64,000 nucleotides of DNA. Origin: Hydrogenophaga sp. GTDB taxonomy: Bacteria > Pseudomonadota > Gammaproteobacteria > Burkholderiales > Burkholderiaceae_C. The position numbers and the translations under genes were made by a program. The stretch is from the NCBI RefSeq assembly GCF_030373245.1, contig NZ_JAUCZF010000007.1, positions 62,001 to 126,000 on the forward strand. The letters are read 5' to 3'. The first letter of the stretch is position 1. Each line of letters opens with the position of its first letter. Positions 23,383-32,073 of this stretch are shown piece after piece. The notes beneath the pieces were generated by a model. That model ran no database searches, was not told the origin of the DNA, and saw only the letters and a list, made by a program, of their open reading frames with translations.

Positions 23383-25506
23383 ATGAGCTCCGTCACCCCC
23401 GCCGCACCTGTTTCGCCACCCGCCTTTGTGCCCCAGATCCGCCTGTACCAGGACTGGCTCGCCGCCGAGCGCGGCCTTTCGTTCGACAACTACGACGCGC
23501 TCTGGCGCTGGTCCACCACCGAGCTCGATGCCTTCTGGCAAAGCATCTGGGACTACTTCGATCTGCGCTCACCCACGCCGCACACGGCGGTGCTGGAGCA
23601 GAACGTGATGCCGGGTGCCAACTGGTTCCCCGGCGCGCAGGTGAACTACGCGCAGCAAGTGCTGCGCCACGCAAAGCCAGCGCACGCAGCGGGTTTCTCG
23701 GCGGTGATCAGCCGCAATGAAAAGGGACGCGCGGTCGAGCTGACCTGGCCGGAGCTGCAGCGTCAGGTGGCGTCGCTCGCGCTGCACCTGCAGGCCCAGG
23801 GCGTGCAGCCGGGTGACCGCGTGGCGGCCTACCTGCCCAACATCTCCGAGACCATGGTGGCCTTCCTCGCCACGGTGAGCGTTGGCGGCGTGTGGAGCGT
23901 GTGCGCGCCCGACATGGGGACGAACGCGGTGCTCGATCGCTTCCAGCAGATCGCCCCCAAGGTGCTGATTGCCTGCGATGGCGTCACCTACGGCGGGCGC
24001 GATTTTGATCGCCTGGCGGTGGTGGCCGAGCTGCGCGCGGCGCTGCCGAGCGTGCAACACGTGATCCTGCATACCAACCTCGCCGAGTCGGCGGCGCAAA
24101 CCGAGCAGGCGCTGCAAGATGCCGCGCCGTGTGCATCGTTTGCCGCTGTCACCGCCCGCGACGACGCGGCCGTGGCCGCATTCGAGCCCGTCTGGCTGCC
24201 GTTTGACCACCCGCTGTGGATTGTCTACAGCAGCGGTACCACCGGCCTGCCCAAGCCCATCGTGCACGGCCACGGCGGCACGCTCATCGTGGCGCTGGCG
24301 CTCAAGATCCTGCACAACGACGTGGGCTGCAGCTACGCGCCCAACAGCTGGGGCGAGCGCTACCACTGGTACAGCTCCACCGGCTGGGTGATGTGGAACG
24401 CCCAAACCAGCGGCTTGCTCAACGGCACCACCTGCGTCATCTACGACGGCAATCCCGGGGGCACCAAAGACAAACCCGACTGGACCACGCTCTGGCGCTT
24501 CGCTGCCGAGCAGGGCGTGACCTTCTTCGGCGCCGGCGCGGCGTTCTTTGCCAACTGCCTCAAGGCGGGGGTGGACCTGTCCAGCTGCGGCGATCTGTCG
24601 GCGGTGCGGGCCCTGGGCACCACCGGCTCGCCGCTGTCGCCCGATGCGCAAGGCTGGGGTACCCAGCAGTTTGCGGCCATCGCCAAGACCGAAGCCCAGC
24701 AAGACATCTGGTGGTGCAACATCTCGGGCGGCACCGACTTCGCCGGGGCCTTCATCGGTGGCCACCGCGAGTTGCCGCAAATCCCTGGCCGCATGCAGTG
24801 CCGGTTGCTGGGCTGTGCGGTCGAGTCCTGGGACGAGCAGGGCCAGCCGGTGATCGACGCGGTGGGGGAGCTGGTCTGCGCGCAGCCCATCCCCTCAATG
24901 CCGATGTACTTCGTGGGCGACACCGACAACCGGCGGTTGATCGGCAGCTATTTCGATACCTATCCCCCTGGTCATGGTCGCCAACCCGGTGGCGGCGATC
25001 TCCCTGCGGAAGCCGGCGCCGTCTGGCGCCATGGCGACTGGCTGCGCATCCACCCCGATGGTTCGTGCGTGATCTATGGGCGGTCGGATGCCACCATCAA
25101 CCGCCACGGTCTGCGCATGGGCACCAGCGAGCTCTACAGCGCGGTCGAGACGCTGCCCGAGGTGATGGACTCCATGGTGGTGGACCTGGAATACCTGGGC
25201 CGGGAGAGCTACATGCCGCTGTTTGTCGTGCTGCGAGAAGGCGTGGCGCTGGACGCTGCCATGACGGCGAAGATCAACGATGCGATTCGCACGGCGCTCT
25301 CGCCGCGCTTCCTGCCCAACGCCATCTTCCAGGTGGCCGAGATTCCGCGCACGCTCTCGGGCAAGAAGCAGGAGCTGCCGATCAAGAAGCTCTTGCTTGG
25401 TCAGCCGATGGAGAAGGTGATCAACAAAGAAGCGATGGCGAACCCGGGCTGCCTGGACTGGTATGTGGCGTTTGCGCGAGAGCGCAACCCGATGCGCCCA
25501 GCATGA
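23383..25506 (+). CDS. aacS: Acetoacetyl-CoA synthetase
   Basis: 707 residues from the ATG at 23383; the open frame runs 30 codons further upstream but the family start fits MSSVTPAAPV. ANL-superfamily ligase: WFPGAQVNYAQQVL, phosphate loop IVYSSGTTGLPKPIVHGHGG (about 281-299), WWCNISGGTDF, GAVWRHGDWLRIHPDGSCVIYGRSDATINRHGLRMG, and the catalytic Lys near LSGKKQELPIKKLL. This text is typical of AacS, which activates acetoacetate for ketone-body use. It is longer than the usual roughly 650 because of an insertion (about residues 527-543, Pro/Gly-rich) just before GAVWRHGDW. An SDR gene follows 28 bases later. Confidence 0.9.
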   Translation: MSSVTPAAPVSPPAFVPQIRLYQDWLAAERGLSFDNYDALWRWSTTELDAFWQSIWDYFDLRSPTPHTAVLEQNVMPGANWFPGAQVNYAQQVLRHAKPAHAAGFSAVISRNEKGRAVELTWPELQRQVASLALHLQAQGVQPGDRVAAYLPNISETMVAFLATVSVGGVWSVCAPDMGTNAVLDRFQQIAPKVLIACDGVTYGGRDFDRLAVVAELRAALPSVQHVILHTNLAESAAQTEQALQDAAPCASFAAVTARDDAAVAAFEPVWLPFDHPLWIVYSSGTTGLPKPIVHGHGGTLIVALALKILHNDVGCSYAPNSWGERYHWYSSTGWVMWNAQTSGLLNGTTCVIYDGNPGGTKDKPDWTTLWRFAAEQGVTFFGAGAAFFANCLKAGVDLSSCGDLSAVRALGTTGSPLSPDAQGWGTQQFAAIAKTEAQQDIWWCNISGGTDFAGAFIGGHRELPQIPGRMQCRLLGCAVESWDEQGQPVIDAVGELVCAQPIPSMPMYFVGDTDNRRLIGSYFDTYPPGHGRQPGGGDLPAEAGAVWRHGDWLRIHPDGSCVIYGRSDATINRHGLRMGTSELYSAVETLPEVMDSMVVDLEYLGRESYMPLFVVLREGVALDAAMTAKINDAIRTALSPRFLPNAIFQVAEIPRTLSGKKQELPIKKLLLGQPMEKVINKEAMANPGCLDWYVAFARERNPMRPA

Positions 25507-25534
25507 ACGGCATTCACAACAGGGAGAAAATCAC

Positions 25535-26317
25535 ATGACCGAAAACAAGGTGGCCATCATCACCGGATCGGCAACCGGTGTGGGCGCTGCCACGGCGCTG
25601 AGCTTGGCGAGCCGGGGTTATCACGTCGTGATCAACTACTCCAAGAGCGAAGAGGAGGCGAAGGCATCGGAAGCTGCCTGCCAGGCTGTGGGTGCAGAGA
25701 CATTGCTGGTGCGTGGCGACGTGGCCGACGACGGCGCCTGCCGCCACATGGCCGACGCCGCCCTCGCGCGCTGGGGCCGAATCGATGCGCTGGTCAACAA
25801 CGCCGGCATCACATCGTTTGCCGGTTCGGCCAACTGGGAGGCACTCGACACCGCCACGTTTCAGAACATCTATGGTGTCAATGTCATTGGTGCTTTTCAG
25901 ATGGTGCGCGCCTGCGTGCCACACCTCAAGGCCCACAACGGATGCATCGTCAACGTGTCCTCCATCGCCGGTGCCTTGGGCATAGGCTCCTCGGTGGCCT
26001 ACATTGCGTCCAAAGGCGCGATCAATGCGCTGACGCTGCACCTGGCACGCACGCTCGCGCCAGCGATTCGCGTCAACGCGGTGTGTCCTGGCCTGATCAC
26101 CACGCGCTGGTTCGTCGACGGCGTGGGGCAGGAAAACGCCGAGAAGATCCGCGCGCAGTACGAAAACACCGTCCCGCTCGGTACGGCTTGCAGTGCCGAA
26201 GATGTGGCCGAAGCCATCGTGTGGCTGGTTGATTGCGCCCGGACCGTGACAGGTGAGCTGCTCTTGTTGGATGGCGGCATGCATCTCGGTCGCGCAGCAC
26301 CAGTGATACGCGCCTAG
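25535..26317 (+). CDS. Short-chain dehydrogenase/reductase (FabG-like)
   Basis: 260 residues; the ATG has AGGGAG nine bases upstream. Rossmann motif TGSATGVGAAT near residues 11-20, NNAGI, catalytic Ser in VNVSSIAGALG, Tyr-x3-Lys in AYIASKGA, and the tail CPGLITTRWF with GELLLLDGG. NAD(P)-dependent oxidoreductase, possibly of 3-hydroxyacyl substrates. It is downstream of aacS; together they could interconvert acetoacetyl and hydroxybutyryl compounds, but the cofactor and substrate are open. Confidence 0.88.
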   Translation: MTENKVAIITGSATGVGAATALSLASRGYHVVINYSKSEEEAKASEAACQAVGAETLLVRGDVADDGACRHMADAALARWGRIDALVNNAGITSFAGSANWEALDTATFQNIYGVNVIGAFQMVRACVPHLKAHNGCIVNVSSIAGALGIGSSVAYIASKGAINALTLHLARTLAPAIRVNAVCPGLITTRWFVDGVGQENAEKIRAQYENTVPLGTACSAEDVAEAIVWLVDCARTVTGELLLLDGGMHLGRAAPVIRA

Positions 26318-26335
26318 GAAGATTGGAGGGACCTC

Positions 26336-26644
26336 ATGCTTGAACTGCGGCCCACCTGCGAGCACTGCAACCGATCGCTGGCACCCGACGCGCTGAACGC
26401 GCGCATCTGCAGTTATGAGTGCACGTTTTGCGCCACCTGTGTGGATGAATTGCTGGGCAACGTCTGCCCCAATTGCGGGGGTGGTTTTGTGCCCCGACCG
26501 GTGCGGCCAGTCCAGAACTGGAAGAACCACAACTGCCTCGCCACCGATCCGGCAAGCACGACGGTGAAACACCGGCCGGTGGACCCGTCCGCCCATGCGG
26601 CATTCTCGGCGTCCATCCGGCACATCCCGCCCGAACAGCGCTGA
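26336..26644 (+). CDS. DUF1272 zinc-binding protein
   Basis: 102 residues with a good ribosome site (TTGGAGGGAC). Eight Cys occur in CxxC-type spacing in the first 47 residues (Cys8, 11, 25, 29, 32, 35, 44, 47), with ICSYECTFCATCVDELLGNVCPNCGGGFVPRP; this is the DUF1272 treble-clef or RING-like pattern, expected to bind two zinc ions. The C-terminal half (about 60-102) is Pro- and His-rich and longer than in most members. Function is unknown. Confidence 0.85.
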   Translation: MLELRPTCEHCNRSLAPDALNARICSYECTFCATCVDELLGNVCPNCGGGFVPRPVRPVQNWKNHNCLATDPASTTVKHRPVDPSAHAAFSASIRHIPPEQR

Positions 26645-26677
26645 TCCTTTCCCTTCACGGCCATTCAGGAGACACCC

Positions 26678-27400
26678 ATGGGCATTGACCCGCTGCCGCT
26701 TGACCCCGAGCTCGTTCGCACCCTGAGCGGCGTCACCACCGCCACGCTCACCACCGTGTTGCTCAAAAAGGGTTTGCGCAATCTCTGGATGCGCGGCACC
26801 AAACCGATCAAGCCCGGGCAGCCACGGGTGGTGGCGCGGGCCTTCACGTTGCGCTTTGTGCCTGCGCGAGAAGACCTGGCCACACCGGCTTCGTGGGCTT
26901 CGCCCATTTCCACCCGCGCGGCCATCGAGGCCATGCCGCCGGGCTGCATCGCCGTGGTCGATGCCATGGGCGTGACCGACGCCGGCATCTTTGGCGACAT
27001 CCTGTGCGCGCGCATGCAGAAGCGAGGTGTGGCGGGGCTGGTCACCGATGGGGTGATCCGCGATCTCGATGGCGTGCTGGCTTCCGGCCTGCCGGTGTGG
27101 TGCCAGGGCACGGCCGCACCCGCCTCGGTGGCCGGTCTCACCTTTGTCGGTTGGCAGGAGCCGATTGGCTGCGGTGGCGTGGCGGTGTTTCCCAACGATG
27201 TGGTGGTGGTTGATGCCGATGGCGCAGTGCTGATCCCCGCCGATCTGCTGGAGACGGTGGTGCCCATCGCCGTGGAGCAGGAGCGTTTTGAAGGCTGGGT
27301 GGTGCACGAGGTGGCGGCGGGGGTGGCGTTGCCCGGCCTGTACCCGGCGAACGAGGCGACCCTGGCGCGCTACCAGGCCTGGGTGAAAACCCAAGGCTGA
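26678..27400 (+). CDS. RraA-like protein (dimethylmenaquinone methyltransferase/HMG-aldolase superfamily)
   Basis: 240 residues with ribosome site AGGAGA. Core signature DAGIFGDILCARMQKRGVAGLVTDGVIRDLDGVLASGLPVW: the GG/VTDG..RD region holds the Arg-Asp pair that binds metal and oxo-acid in HMG/CHA aldolases and oxaloacetate decarboxylases. Also FVGWQEPIGCGGVAVFPNDVVVVDADG. Many such proteins annotated as methyltransferases are aldolases or oxo-acid decarboxylases; a catabolic role is likely since a Bug receptor follows. Substrate unknown. Confidence 0.82.
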   Translation: MGIDPLPLDPELVRTLSGVTTATLTTVLLKKGLRNLWMRGTKPIKPGQPRVVARAFTLRFVPAREDLATPASWASPISTRAAIEAMPPGCIAVVDAMGVTDAGIFGDILCARMQKRGVAGLVTDGVIRDLDGVLASGLPVWCQGTAAPASVAGLTFVGWQEPIGCGGVAVFPNDVVVVDADGAVLIPADLLETVVPIAVEQERFEGWVVHEVAAGVALPGLYPANEATLARYQAWVKTQG

Positions 27401-27561
27401 AGCCGCGGTGCGGCGCCGACCAGGCACATCACCACAGTCACCCCAGCGACTGAATGGCCCCACGGCACGGGGTCATTCCGCTTCCCCTGTGGGCGCGTGG
27501 TCGCTAAGGTGGCGCTTCCGCTCAGGCGGGCTTCCCACCTTTCGATAACCAGGAGACCACC

Positions 27562-28554
27562 ATGCCCATTCGCCCCGACCAACTGAACCGCCGCCAGGTG
27601 CTCACCGCCGCCGCCGCTGTGGCTGCGCCCGCACTGCTGCCTTCGGGCGCGTTCGCGCAGGACAAGTTTCCCTCGCGCGCCATCACGCTGATCGCGCCCT
27701 GGCCTGCTGGCGGTGCCAGTGACGGCGTGATGCGGGCCATCGCCGAGAGCGCATCGCGCCAGCTCGGCGTGCCGGTGGTGGTGGAGAACAAGCCTGGCGT
27801 GGGTGGCACCCTGGGTGCCAGTGCCATGGTGGGAGCCAAGCCCGATGGTTACACGCTGACCCAGCTGCCGCTGGGCATCTACCGTCTGCCGCACATGCAG
27901 AAGATGAACTTCGACCCGGTGAAGGACATCACCCACGTGGTCTGCCTGGTGGGCTACACCTTTGCGCTGGCCTGCACCGCCGACGCACCCTTCAAGACCA
28001 TCCAGGAGATGGTGGCCTACGCCAAGGCCAACCCGGGCAAGCTCGAGTACGGCCACACGGGTACCGGAACCACGCCGCATCTGGCCATTGAAGAGTTCAG
28101 CGAGAAAGCTGGCATCCAGCTCAATCCCATCCCGTACAAAGGCTCGGCCGAACTGGTGCCCGCCATCCTCGGTGGACACATCCGCGTGATGAGCGGCACG
28201 CTGGATGTGGCGCCCCACGTTCAAAGCGGCAAGCTGCGCCTGCTCGCCACACTCGGCAGCCAACGCAACAAGGCCTTTCCCAACGTGCCTACGGTCAAGG
28301 AAAGCGGCTGGGACACGATCAGCGAGTCGCCGTTCGGCATCGGCGCACCGGCCGGCATGGACCCGGGCGTCACCAAAGTGCTGCACGACGCGTTCAAGAA
28401 AACGCTGGAAGACCCCAAACTGCTGGAGACGCTGGACAGGTTCTACATGCCCACCATCTACATGAGCACCGCCGAGTACACCGCCTACGCCGAGCGAACC
28501 TTCAAGGCCGAAAAGGCCACGGTGGAGAAGCTGGGGCTGGCGAAGAAGAGCTGA
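27562..28554 (+). CDS. Bug-family (TctC) periplasmic solute-binding receptor
   Basis: 330 residues; start preceded by AACCAGGAG. N-terminal twin-Arg-like signal (LNRRQVLTAAAAVAAPALLP, cleavage near FAQ before DKFPSRAIT). Typical receptor motifs: TLIAPWPAGGASDGVMRAIAE, VVVENKPGVGGTLGASAMVGAKPDGYTL, TGTGTTPHLAIEEF, GSAELVPAILGGHIRV. Bugs bind carboxylates or aromatic acids and usually feed TctAB permeases; no tctA or tctB gene is nearby, so it is an orphan like most Bug genes in Burkholderiales. Its position behind the RraA-like gene suggests delivery of the same compound. Confidence 0.9.
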   Translation: MPIRPDQLNRRQVLTAAAAVAAPALLPSGAFAQDKFPSRAITLIAPWPAGGASDGVMRAIAESASRQLGVPVVVENKPGVGGTLGASAMVGAKPDGYTLTQLPLGIYRLPHMQKMNFDPVKDITHVVCLVGYTFALACTADAPFKTIQEMVAYAKANPGKLEYGHTGTGTTPHLAIEEFSEKAGIQLNPIPYKGSAELVPAILGGHIRVMSGTLDVAPHVQSGKLRLLATLGSQRNKAFPNVPTVKESGWDTISESPFGIGAPAGMDPGVTKVLHDAFKKTLEDPKLLETLDRFYMPTIYMSTAEYTAYAERTFKAEKATVEKLGLAKKS

Positions 28555-28581
28555 GTGGCCCGGTGCGTGCGGTGAGCCGGC

Positions 28582-29484
28582 TCAGCGCCGGTTCACCAGC
28601 ACGATACCCACCGCCACGCCCACCAGCGCCAGGGCGAGCTGCAGCGTGAGCGGTTCGCCCAACAGGGCGACGCCAAACACCAACGCAAACACGGGTGTTA
28701 GGAACGTGAAGCTCGCCATTTGCGTGGCGGGGTAGTGACGCAGCAGCCACATCCAGGTCAGGTAGCTGGCAAACGCGCCCACGGCGGTCTGCAGGCCGAG
28801 CGAGGTCCAGGCTTGCACCGAGTAGTCGAGCGACCATGTTTCACCCAGCGCCAGCGACAGCAGCGGCATGACCAACGCCGTTACGCCCACCTGATAAAAC
28901 AGGGTTTTTTCCGCGCTTGCATCCGACAGCCGCGTGCTGCGGATGGTCAACGTGGTCAGGCCCCAGAAGATGCCGGCGGCCAGGCCCATCGCGTCACCGC
29001 GCCACTGGCCGGCCACCGGCGAACTGTGCAGAAAGCCTTCGCTGAAGGCGATCGCCACCGCCGCGAATGCGATCACCAACCCGATCCACTGCATGCGCCT
29101 GAGCGTTTCGCTCGGCACCACGCGCGGCAGCAGCAGCGCGACCACGAAGGGGCTGGTGTAGAGGAAGACGGTGAGGCGCGAAGCACTGGTGTACTGCAGG
29201 CCGATGTAGATGAACGCGAATTCGGCGGCAAACAGCAAGCCGGCCAGAAGCCCGCCCTTGAGCGTGTTGTCGCGCGTGAACAGCGAAACACCGCGGGCCT
29301 GGCACCACAGCCAAAGCAGCACCGTGGCGCCACCCATGCGCAGCGAAGCCTGCCACAGCGGCGGGATCTCGCCCACGGTCGACTTGATCAGGATCTGCTG
29401 AAAGCCCCAGAAGGCGCAGCATAGCACCAGCAGGCCGATGGCCAGCGAGTCCAGATGGGGTTTGCGAATGGCGGAGGTGGTCAC
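28582..29484 (-). CDS. EamA/DMT-family membrane exporter
   Basis: 300 residues from a GTG at 29484 (VTTSAIRKPHLDSL); another GTG 60 bases upstream is possible. Ten transmembrane segments in two five-helix EamA repeats, e.g. LAIGLLVLCCAFWGFQQI, LFAAEFAFIYIGLQYTSASRLTVFLYTSPFVVALL, and repeat two from GLAAGIFWGLTTLTIRSTRLS. The final helix LALALVGVAVGIVLVNRR is typical. It exports small metabolites or drug-like compounds; the substrate is unknown. It is convergent with the Bug gene. Confidence 0.87.
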   Translation of the reverse strand: MTTSAIRKPHLDSLAIGLLVLCCAFWGFQQILIKSTVGEIPPLWQASLRMGGATVLLWLWCQARGVSLFTRDNTLKGGLLAGLLFAAEFAFIYIGLQYTSASRLTVFLYTSPFVVALLLPRVVPSETLRRMQWIGLVIAFAAVAIAFSEGFLHSSPVAGQWRGDAMGLAAGIFWGLTTLTIRSTRLSDASAEKTLFYQVGVTALVMPLLSLALGETWSLDYSVQAWTSLGLQTAVGAFASYLTWMWLLRHYPATQMASFTFLTPVFALVFGVALLGEPLTLQLALALVGVAVGIVLVNRR

Positions 29485-29595
29485 GGTTTCTTGGGGTCTG
29501 ACTGACAGAGGGGCGCGCCTAAGGCGGGGCGCTGTGGCGGGCACGTCAGGGATTCTGCCGCTGGCCCGGGGGGTGGCGCTGTCGCGGCGGTTCGG

Positions 29596-30024
29596 TCAGC
29601 GAAAGCGGGCGAGCTGGCGCAGCTGCCGCTTGAGGCGGCGGACATCGGCTTCGTCCAGATCCGCCAGCACGCGCGCCTCGTGTTCGCGCGACTGTTCGAT
29701 CAGCGGTGTTATCAGGCGCTGCCCGGTGGCGGTGATTTCCACCAGCGTGCGTCGCTGGTCCGCCGGATCGTCGCGCAGCTCAACCCAGCCCTGTGCCGCC
29801 AGCCTCTGCACCAGCTTGGTCACCGTGGGCTGCTGGCTCAGCACCTCTTGCGCCAGCTGACCCACCGGCATCGGCGCCTGCCCGCTCAGGGTGGCCAGCA
29901 CCCGCCACTCCAGGGAGCCCAGGCCTGCTTCGCGCACCACCGCCTCGAAGTCCTTGAACAGCGCATGGTTGGCCTGGCCGAGCAGGTAGCCGAGGTAGTT
30001 GTCCACGAACCGTTGGTTTTCCAT
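29596..30024 (-). CDS. MarR-family transcriptional regulator
   Basis: 142 residues from the ATG at 30024; longer frames upstream lack the family start. Winged helix about 35-110: GSLEWRVLATLSGQAPMPVGQLAQEV, recognition helix QQPTVTKLVQRLAAQGWVEL, wing DDPADQRRTLVEITATGQRL. MarR proteins are usually repressors relieved by aromatic acids or aryl-CoA. It lies 183 bases downstream of the flavin reductase, on the same strand; the palindrome at 30743 in front of that gene and the NicX-like operon is the natural target. Operator binding is inferred. Confidence 0.88.
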   Translation of the reverse strand: MENQRFVDNYLGYLLGQANHALFKDFEAVVREAGLGSLEWRVLATLSGQAPMPVGQLAQEVLSQQPTVTKLVQRLAAQGWVELRDDPADQRRTLVEITATGQRLITPLIEQSREHEARVLADLDEADVRRLKRQLRQLARFR

Positions 30025-30207
30025 GGCATTTACGCCTTCGCGCTGCATAGGCCCGCAGTGGTGGACGGGCCAGCCGCCGGACCGCCCCCAGGCAGACCCA
30101 ACCCCGAGGCACTGTGGCCACCGGATGCCTTTCCTGTGCTGGGGCAGCGACCCACGCATGGCCTTTTTGATCCGCAACACATCTAAAGAGAATGGTGTGA
30201 ACAGGCC

Positions 30208-30729
30208 CTAGAGAAGGCGTTCGGTGAAGAACTTGCCGCCGTGGTAAATCAGCGGCGAAGCCTCGGCGCGGTGGCTGCAGCGCTCTACCTCGCCGACGAA
30301 GATCACATGGTCCCCTTCACCGTACTGGCTGCGGTTGAAGCACTCGAAGGTGGCGGCCGCTCCAGCCAGCAACGGCGCACCGCTCACGCCGTCGCTGAAG
30401 GCCACGCCTGCCCAGCGGTCGGTGTGGCGCGAGGCGAACTTGAGCGCCAGGTCCTGCTGGTCCGCCGCGAGCACATTGATTGCGTAGTGCAGTCCGTTGG
30501 AAAAAGCCGCCATCGAGCCCGCGCCGCGGGACAGGCTCCACAGCACCAAGGGTGGCTCCAGCGAGACGGAGTTGAAGGAGTTGGCGGTCAGCCCCACCAG
30601 CTCACCGCTGGCTGCACGCGCGGTGACGATGGTCACCCCGGTGGCGAACATGCCGAGCGAGGCACGGAATTCCAGCGCGGAAAAGTCGGGTGGGCGGGCC
30701 TGAAGGCCGGCAGAGCGGGCTGGGGACAT
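30208..30729 (-). CDS. Flavin reductase-like protein (DIM6/NTAB family)
   Basis: 173 residues. FMN-binding split barrel: FRASLGMFATGVTIVTARAASGELVGLTANSFNSVSLEPPLVLWSLSR, the signature of short-chain flavin reductases that supply reduced flavin to two-component monooxygenases, and a GEGDHVIFVGEVERC strand pair. It is divergent from the NicX-like operon and shares its promoter region. The likely partner oxygenase is the acyl-CoA-dehydrogenase-fold protein at 32905, though that is inferred from context. Confidence 0.88.
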   Translation of the reverse strand: MSPARSAGLQARPPDFSALEFRASLGMFATGVTIVTARAASGELVGLTANSFNSVSLEPPLVLWSLSRGAGSMAAFSNGLHYAINVLAADQQDLALKFASRHTDRWAGVAFSDGVSGAPLLAGAAATFECFNRSQYGEGDHVIFVGEVERCSHRAEASPLIYHGGKFFTERLL

Positions 30730-30742
30730 GCGTGCAATTTAT

Positions 30743-30754
30743 ATGAAAATTCAT
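30743..30754. promoter_or_regulatory. Palindrome in the flavin reductase / NicX-like divergent promoter, candidate MarR operator
   Basis: ATGAAAATTCAT, a perfect 12-base palindrome in an AT-rich island, overlapping a second one, ATTCATGAAT (30749-30758). About 14 bases before the flavin reductase start and 158 before the NicX-like start. Matches the size and composition of MarR operators. Confidence 0.5.
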
Positions 30755-30911
30755 GAATAATGGCGTTCACGCCTGCGCAGTGGTTGCGCAGGGAGTGATC
30801 AAATCACGATTTGCGCTCGCATGCGAACGTCAAGGGGGCCGTGGCGCTGGTTTTGCCACACTCCGGCATCCCTTCAGGGGATGACGCCAGCCGCAGCGCG
30901 GGAGACTGCAC

Positions 30912-31991
30912 ATGCTTCAAGATCGGATCGAGCCCGCCTGGATCGACGGTTTCGAGACCGTGCTTCGGCGCTGTGCGCTGCAGCCGGGTGACGTTGTCGC
31001 CATTCTCTGCGAAAGCCAGAGCCGGCGCGTGCTGATGGATTTGGCGCAGCTGGCTGCCGCACGCATCGGTGCCCGCGTGTTCACGGTTTCTCTGCCGTCG
31101 GTCTTCAGCAGCGCCGAGCCGGTGACCCGCTCCACCGGTGCCAGCCCGGTCATCCAGCAGCTCGCGCCGGTGATCGCGGCGCTGCAGGCCAGCACGCTGG
31201 TGGTCGACTGCACGGTCGAAGGCCTGATGCACGCACCCGAGTTGCCCGCCATCCTGCAAGGCAACGGCCATACGCAGCCGCGCATCGTCTACGTGAGCAA
31301 CGAGCATCCGGAGGCGCTGGCCCGCCTGCTGCCCGACGACGTCACCGAAGCGCGCGTCAAGGCCCACGTCAAGCGCCTGCGCGCCGCCCAGTCCATGCGG
31401 GTGACTTCGCCGGCCGGCACCGACCTTTCGATTTCTCTGCAAGGCGCTGTGGTCGGTGGCAACTGGGGCAGCACCACCCGCCCGGGCACACTGACCCACT
31501 GGCCTGGTGGCCTGGTGCTGGCCTTCCCGGCGGCCAGCAGCGTGAGCGGCACGCTGGTGCTGGCCGAGGGTGACGTCAACCTCACTTTCAAGCGCTACAT
31601 CGAGCGCGCCATCACGCTCACCATCGAAGACGACCATGTGACCCGCATCGAGGGCGCCGGGGTCGATGCCGAGCTCCTGCGCTCCTACTTCTCAGCCTGG
31701 GATGAGGCAGATGGTTTCGCCGCCGGGTCACCCGGTCCTGCTTACGCCGTGAGCCACGTGGGCTATGGTTTGAACGATGCTGCCCGCTGGGACAGCATGG
31801 CGCTCTACGACAAGCGCGACTTCAACGGCACCGAGCTGCGTGCCTTTTCCGGCAACTTTCTCTACAGCACCGGCGCCAACGAGGTCGCTGGACGCCACAC
31901 GCGTGGGCATTTCGACTGGCCCATGCGCGGCTGCACCGTGCAGCTCGACGGCCACACTGTGGTCAACGCGGGAAAGGTGGTTGAAGCATGA
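30912..31991 (+). CDS. NicX-like 2,5-dihydroxypyridine 5,6-dioxygenase family protein (M29 aminopeptidase fold)
   Basis: 359 residues; ATG preceded by GGAGA. Resembles NicX of Pseudomonas putida, the Fe(II) enzyme that cleaves 2,5-dihydroxypyridine to N-formylmaleamate, in length and block order: PDDVTEARVKAHVKRLRAAQSMRVTSPAGTD, LTHWPGGLVLAFP, GTLVLAEGDVNLTF and AVSHVGYGLN, YDKRDFNGTELRAFSGNFLYSTGANEVAG. The three iron ligands of NicX (His, His, Asp) are matched by His282, His333 and Asp335 (GHFDWP). No aminopeptidase catalysis is implied. Next to a NicD-like hydrolase, so cleavage of a dihydroxypyridine-like ring is probable; the exact ring is unknown. Confidence 0.82.
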   Translation: MLQDRIEPAWIDGFETVLRRCALQPGDVVAILCESQSRRVLMDLAQLAAARIGARVFTVSLPSVFSSAEPVTRSTGASPVIQQLAPVIAALQASTLVVDCTVEGLMHAPELPAILQGNGHTQPRIVYVSNEHPEALARLLPDDVTEARVKAHVKRLRAAQSMRVTSPAGTDLSISLQGAVVGGNWGSTTRPGTLTHWPGGLVLAFPAASSVSGTLVLAEGDVNLTFKRYIERAITLTIEDDHVTRIEGAGVDAELLRSYFSAWDEADGFAAGSPGPAYAVSHVGYGLNDAARWDSMALYDKRDFNGTELRAFSGNFLYSTGANEVAGRHTRGHFDWPMRGCTVQLDGHTVVNAGKVVEA

Positions 31992-32000
31992 ACGGGCACA

Positions 32001-32048
32001 GCGCCCGGCCGCCCCAAGCAAGGCCAGCCCCCTCGGCGTGCAGCGACC
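32001..32048 (+). repeat. Dispersed repeat, family 2, between NicX-like and NicD-like genes
   Basis: Core GGCCGCCCCAAGCAAGGCC followed by AGCCCCCTCGG and GCAGCGACC. The other copy lies inside recQ on the opposite strand (54608-54657) with one core difference. It begins 10 bases after the stop of the upstream gene. Confidence 0.7.
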
Positions 32049-32073
32049 TGCGTCGGCAGCGGAGCACAGAGGC

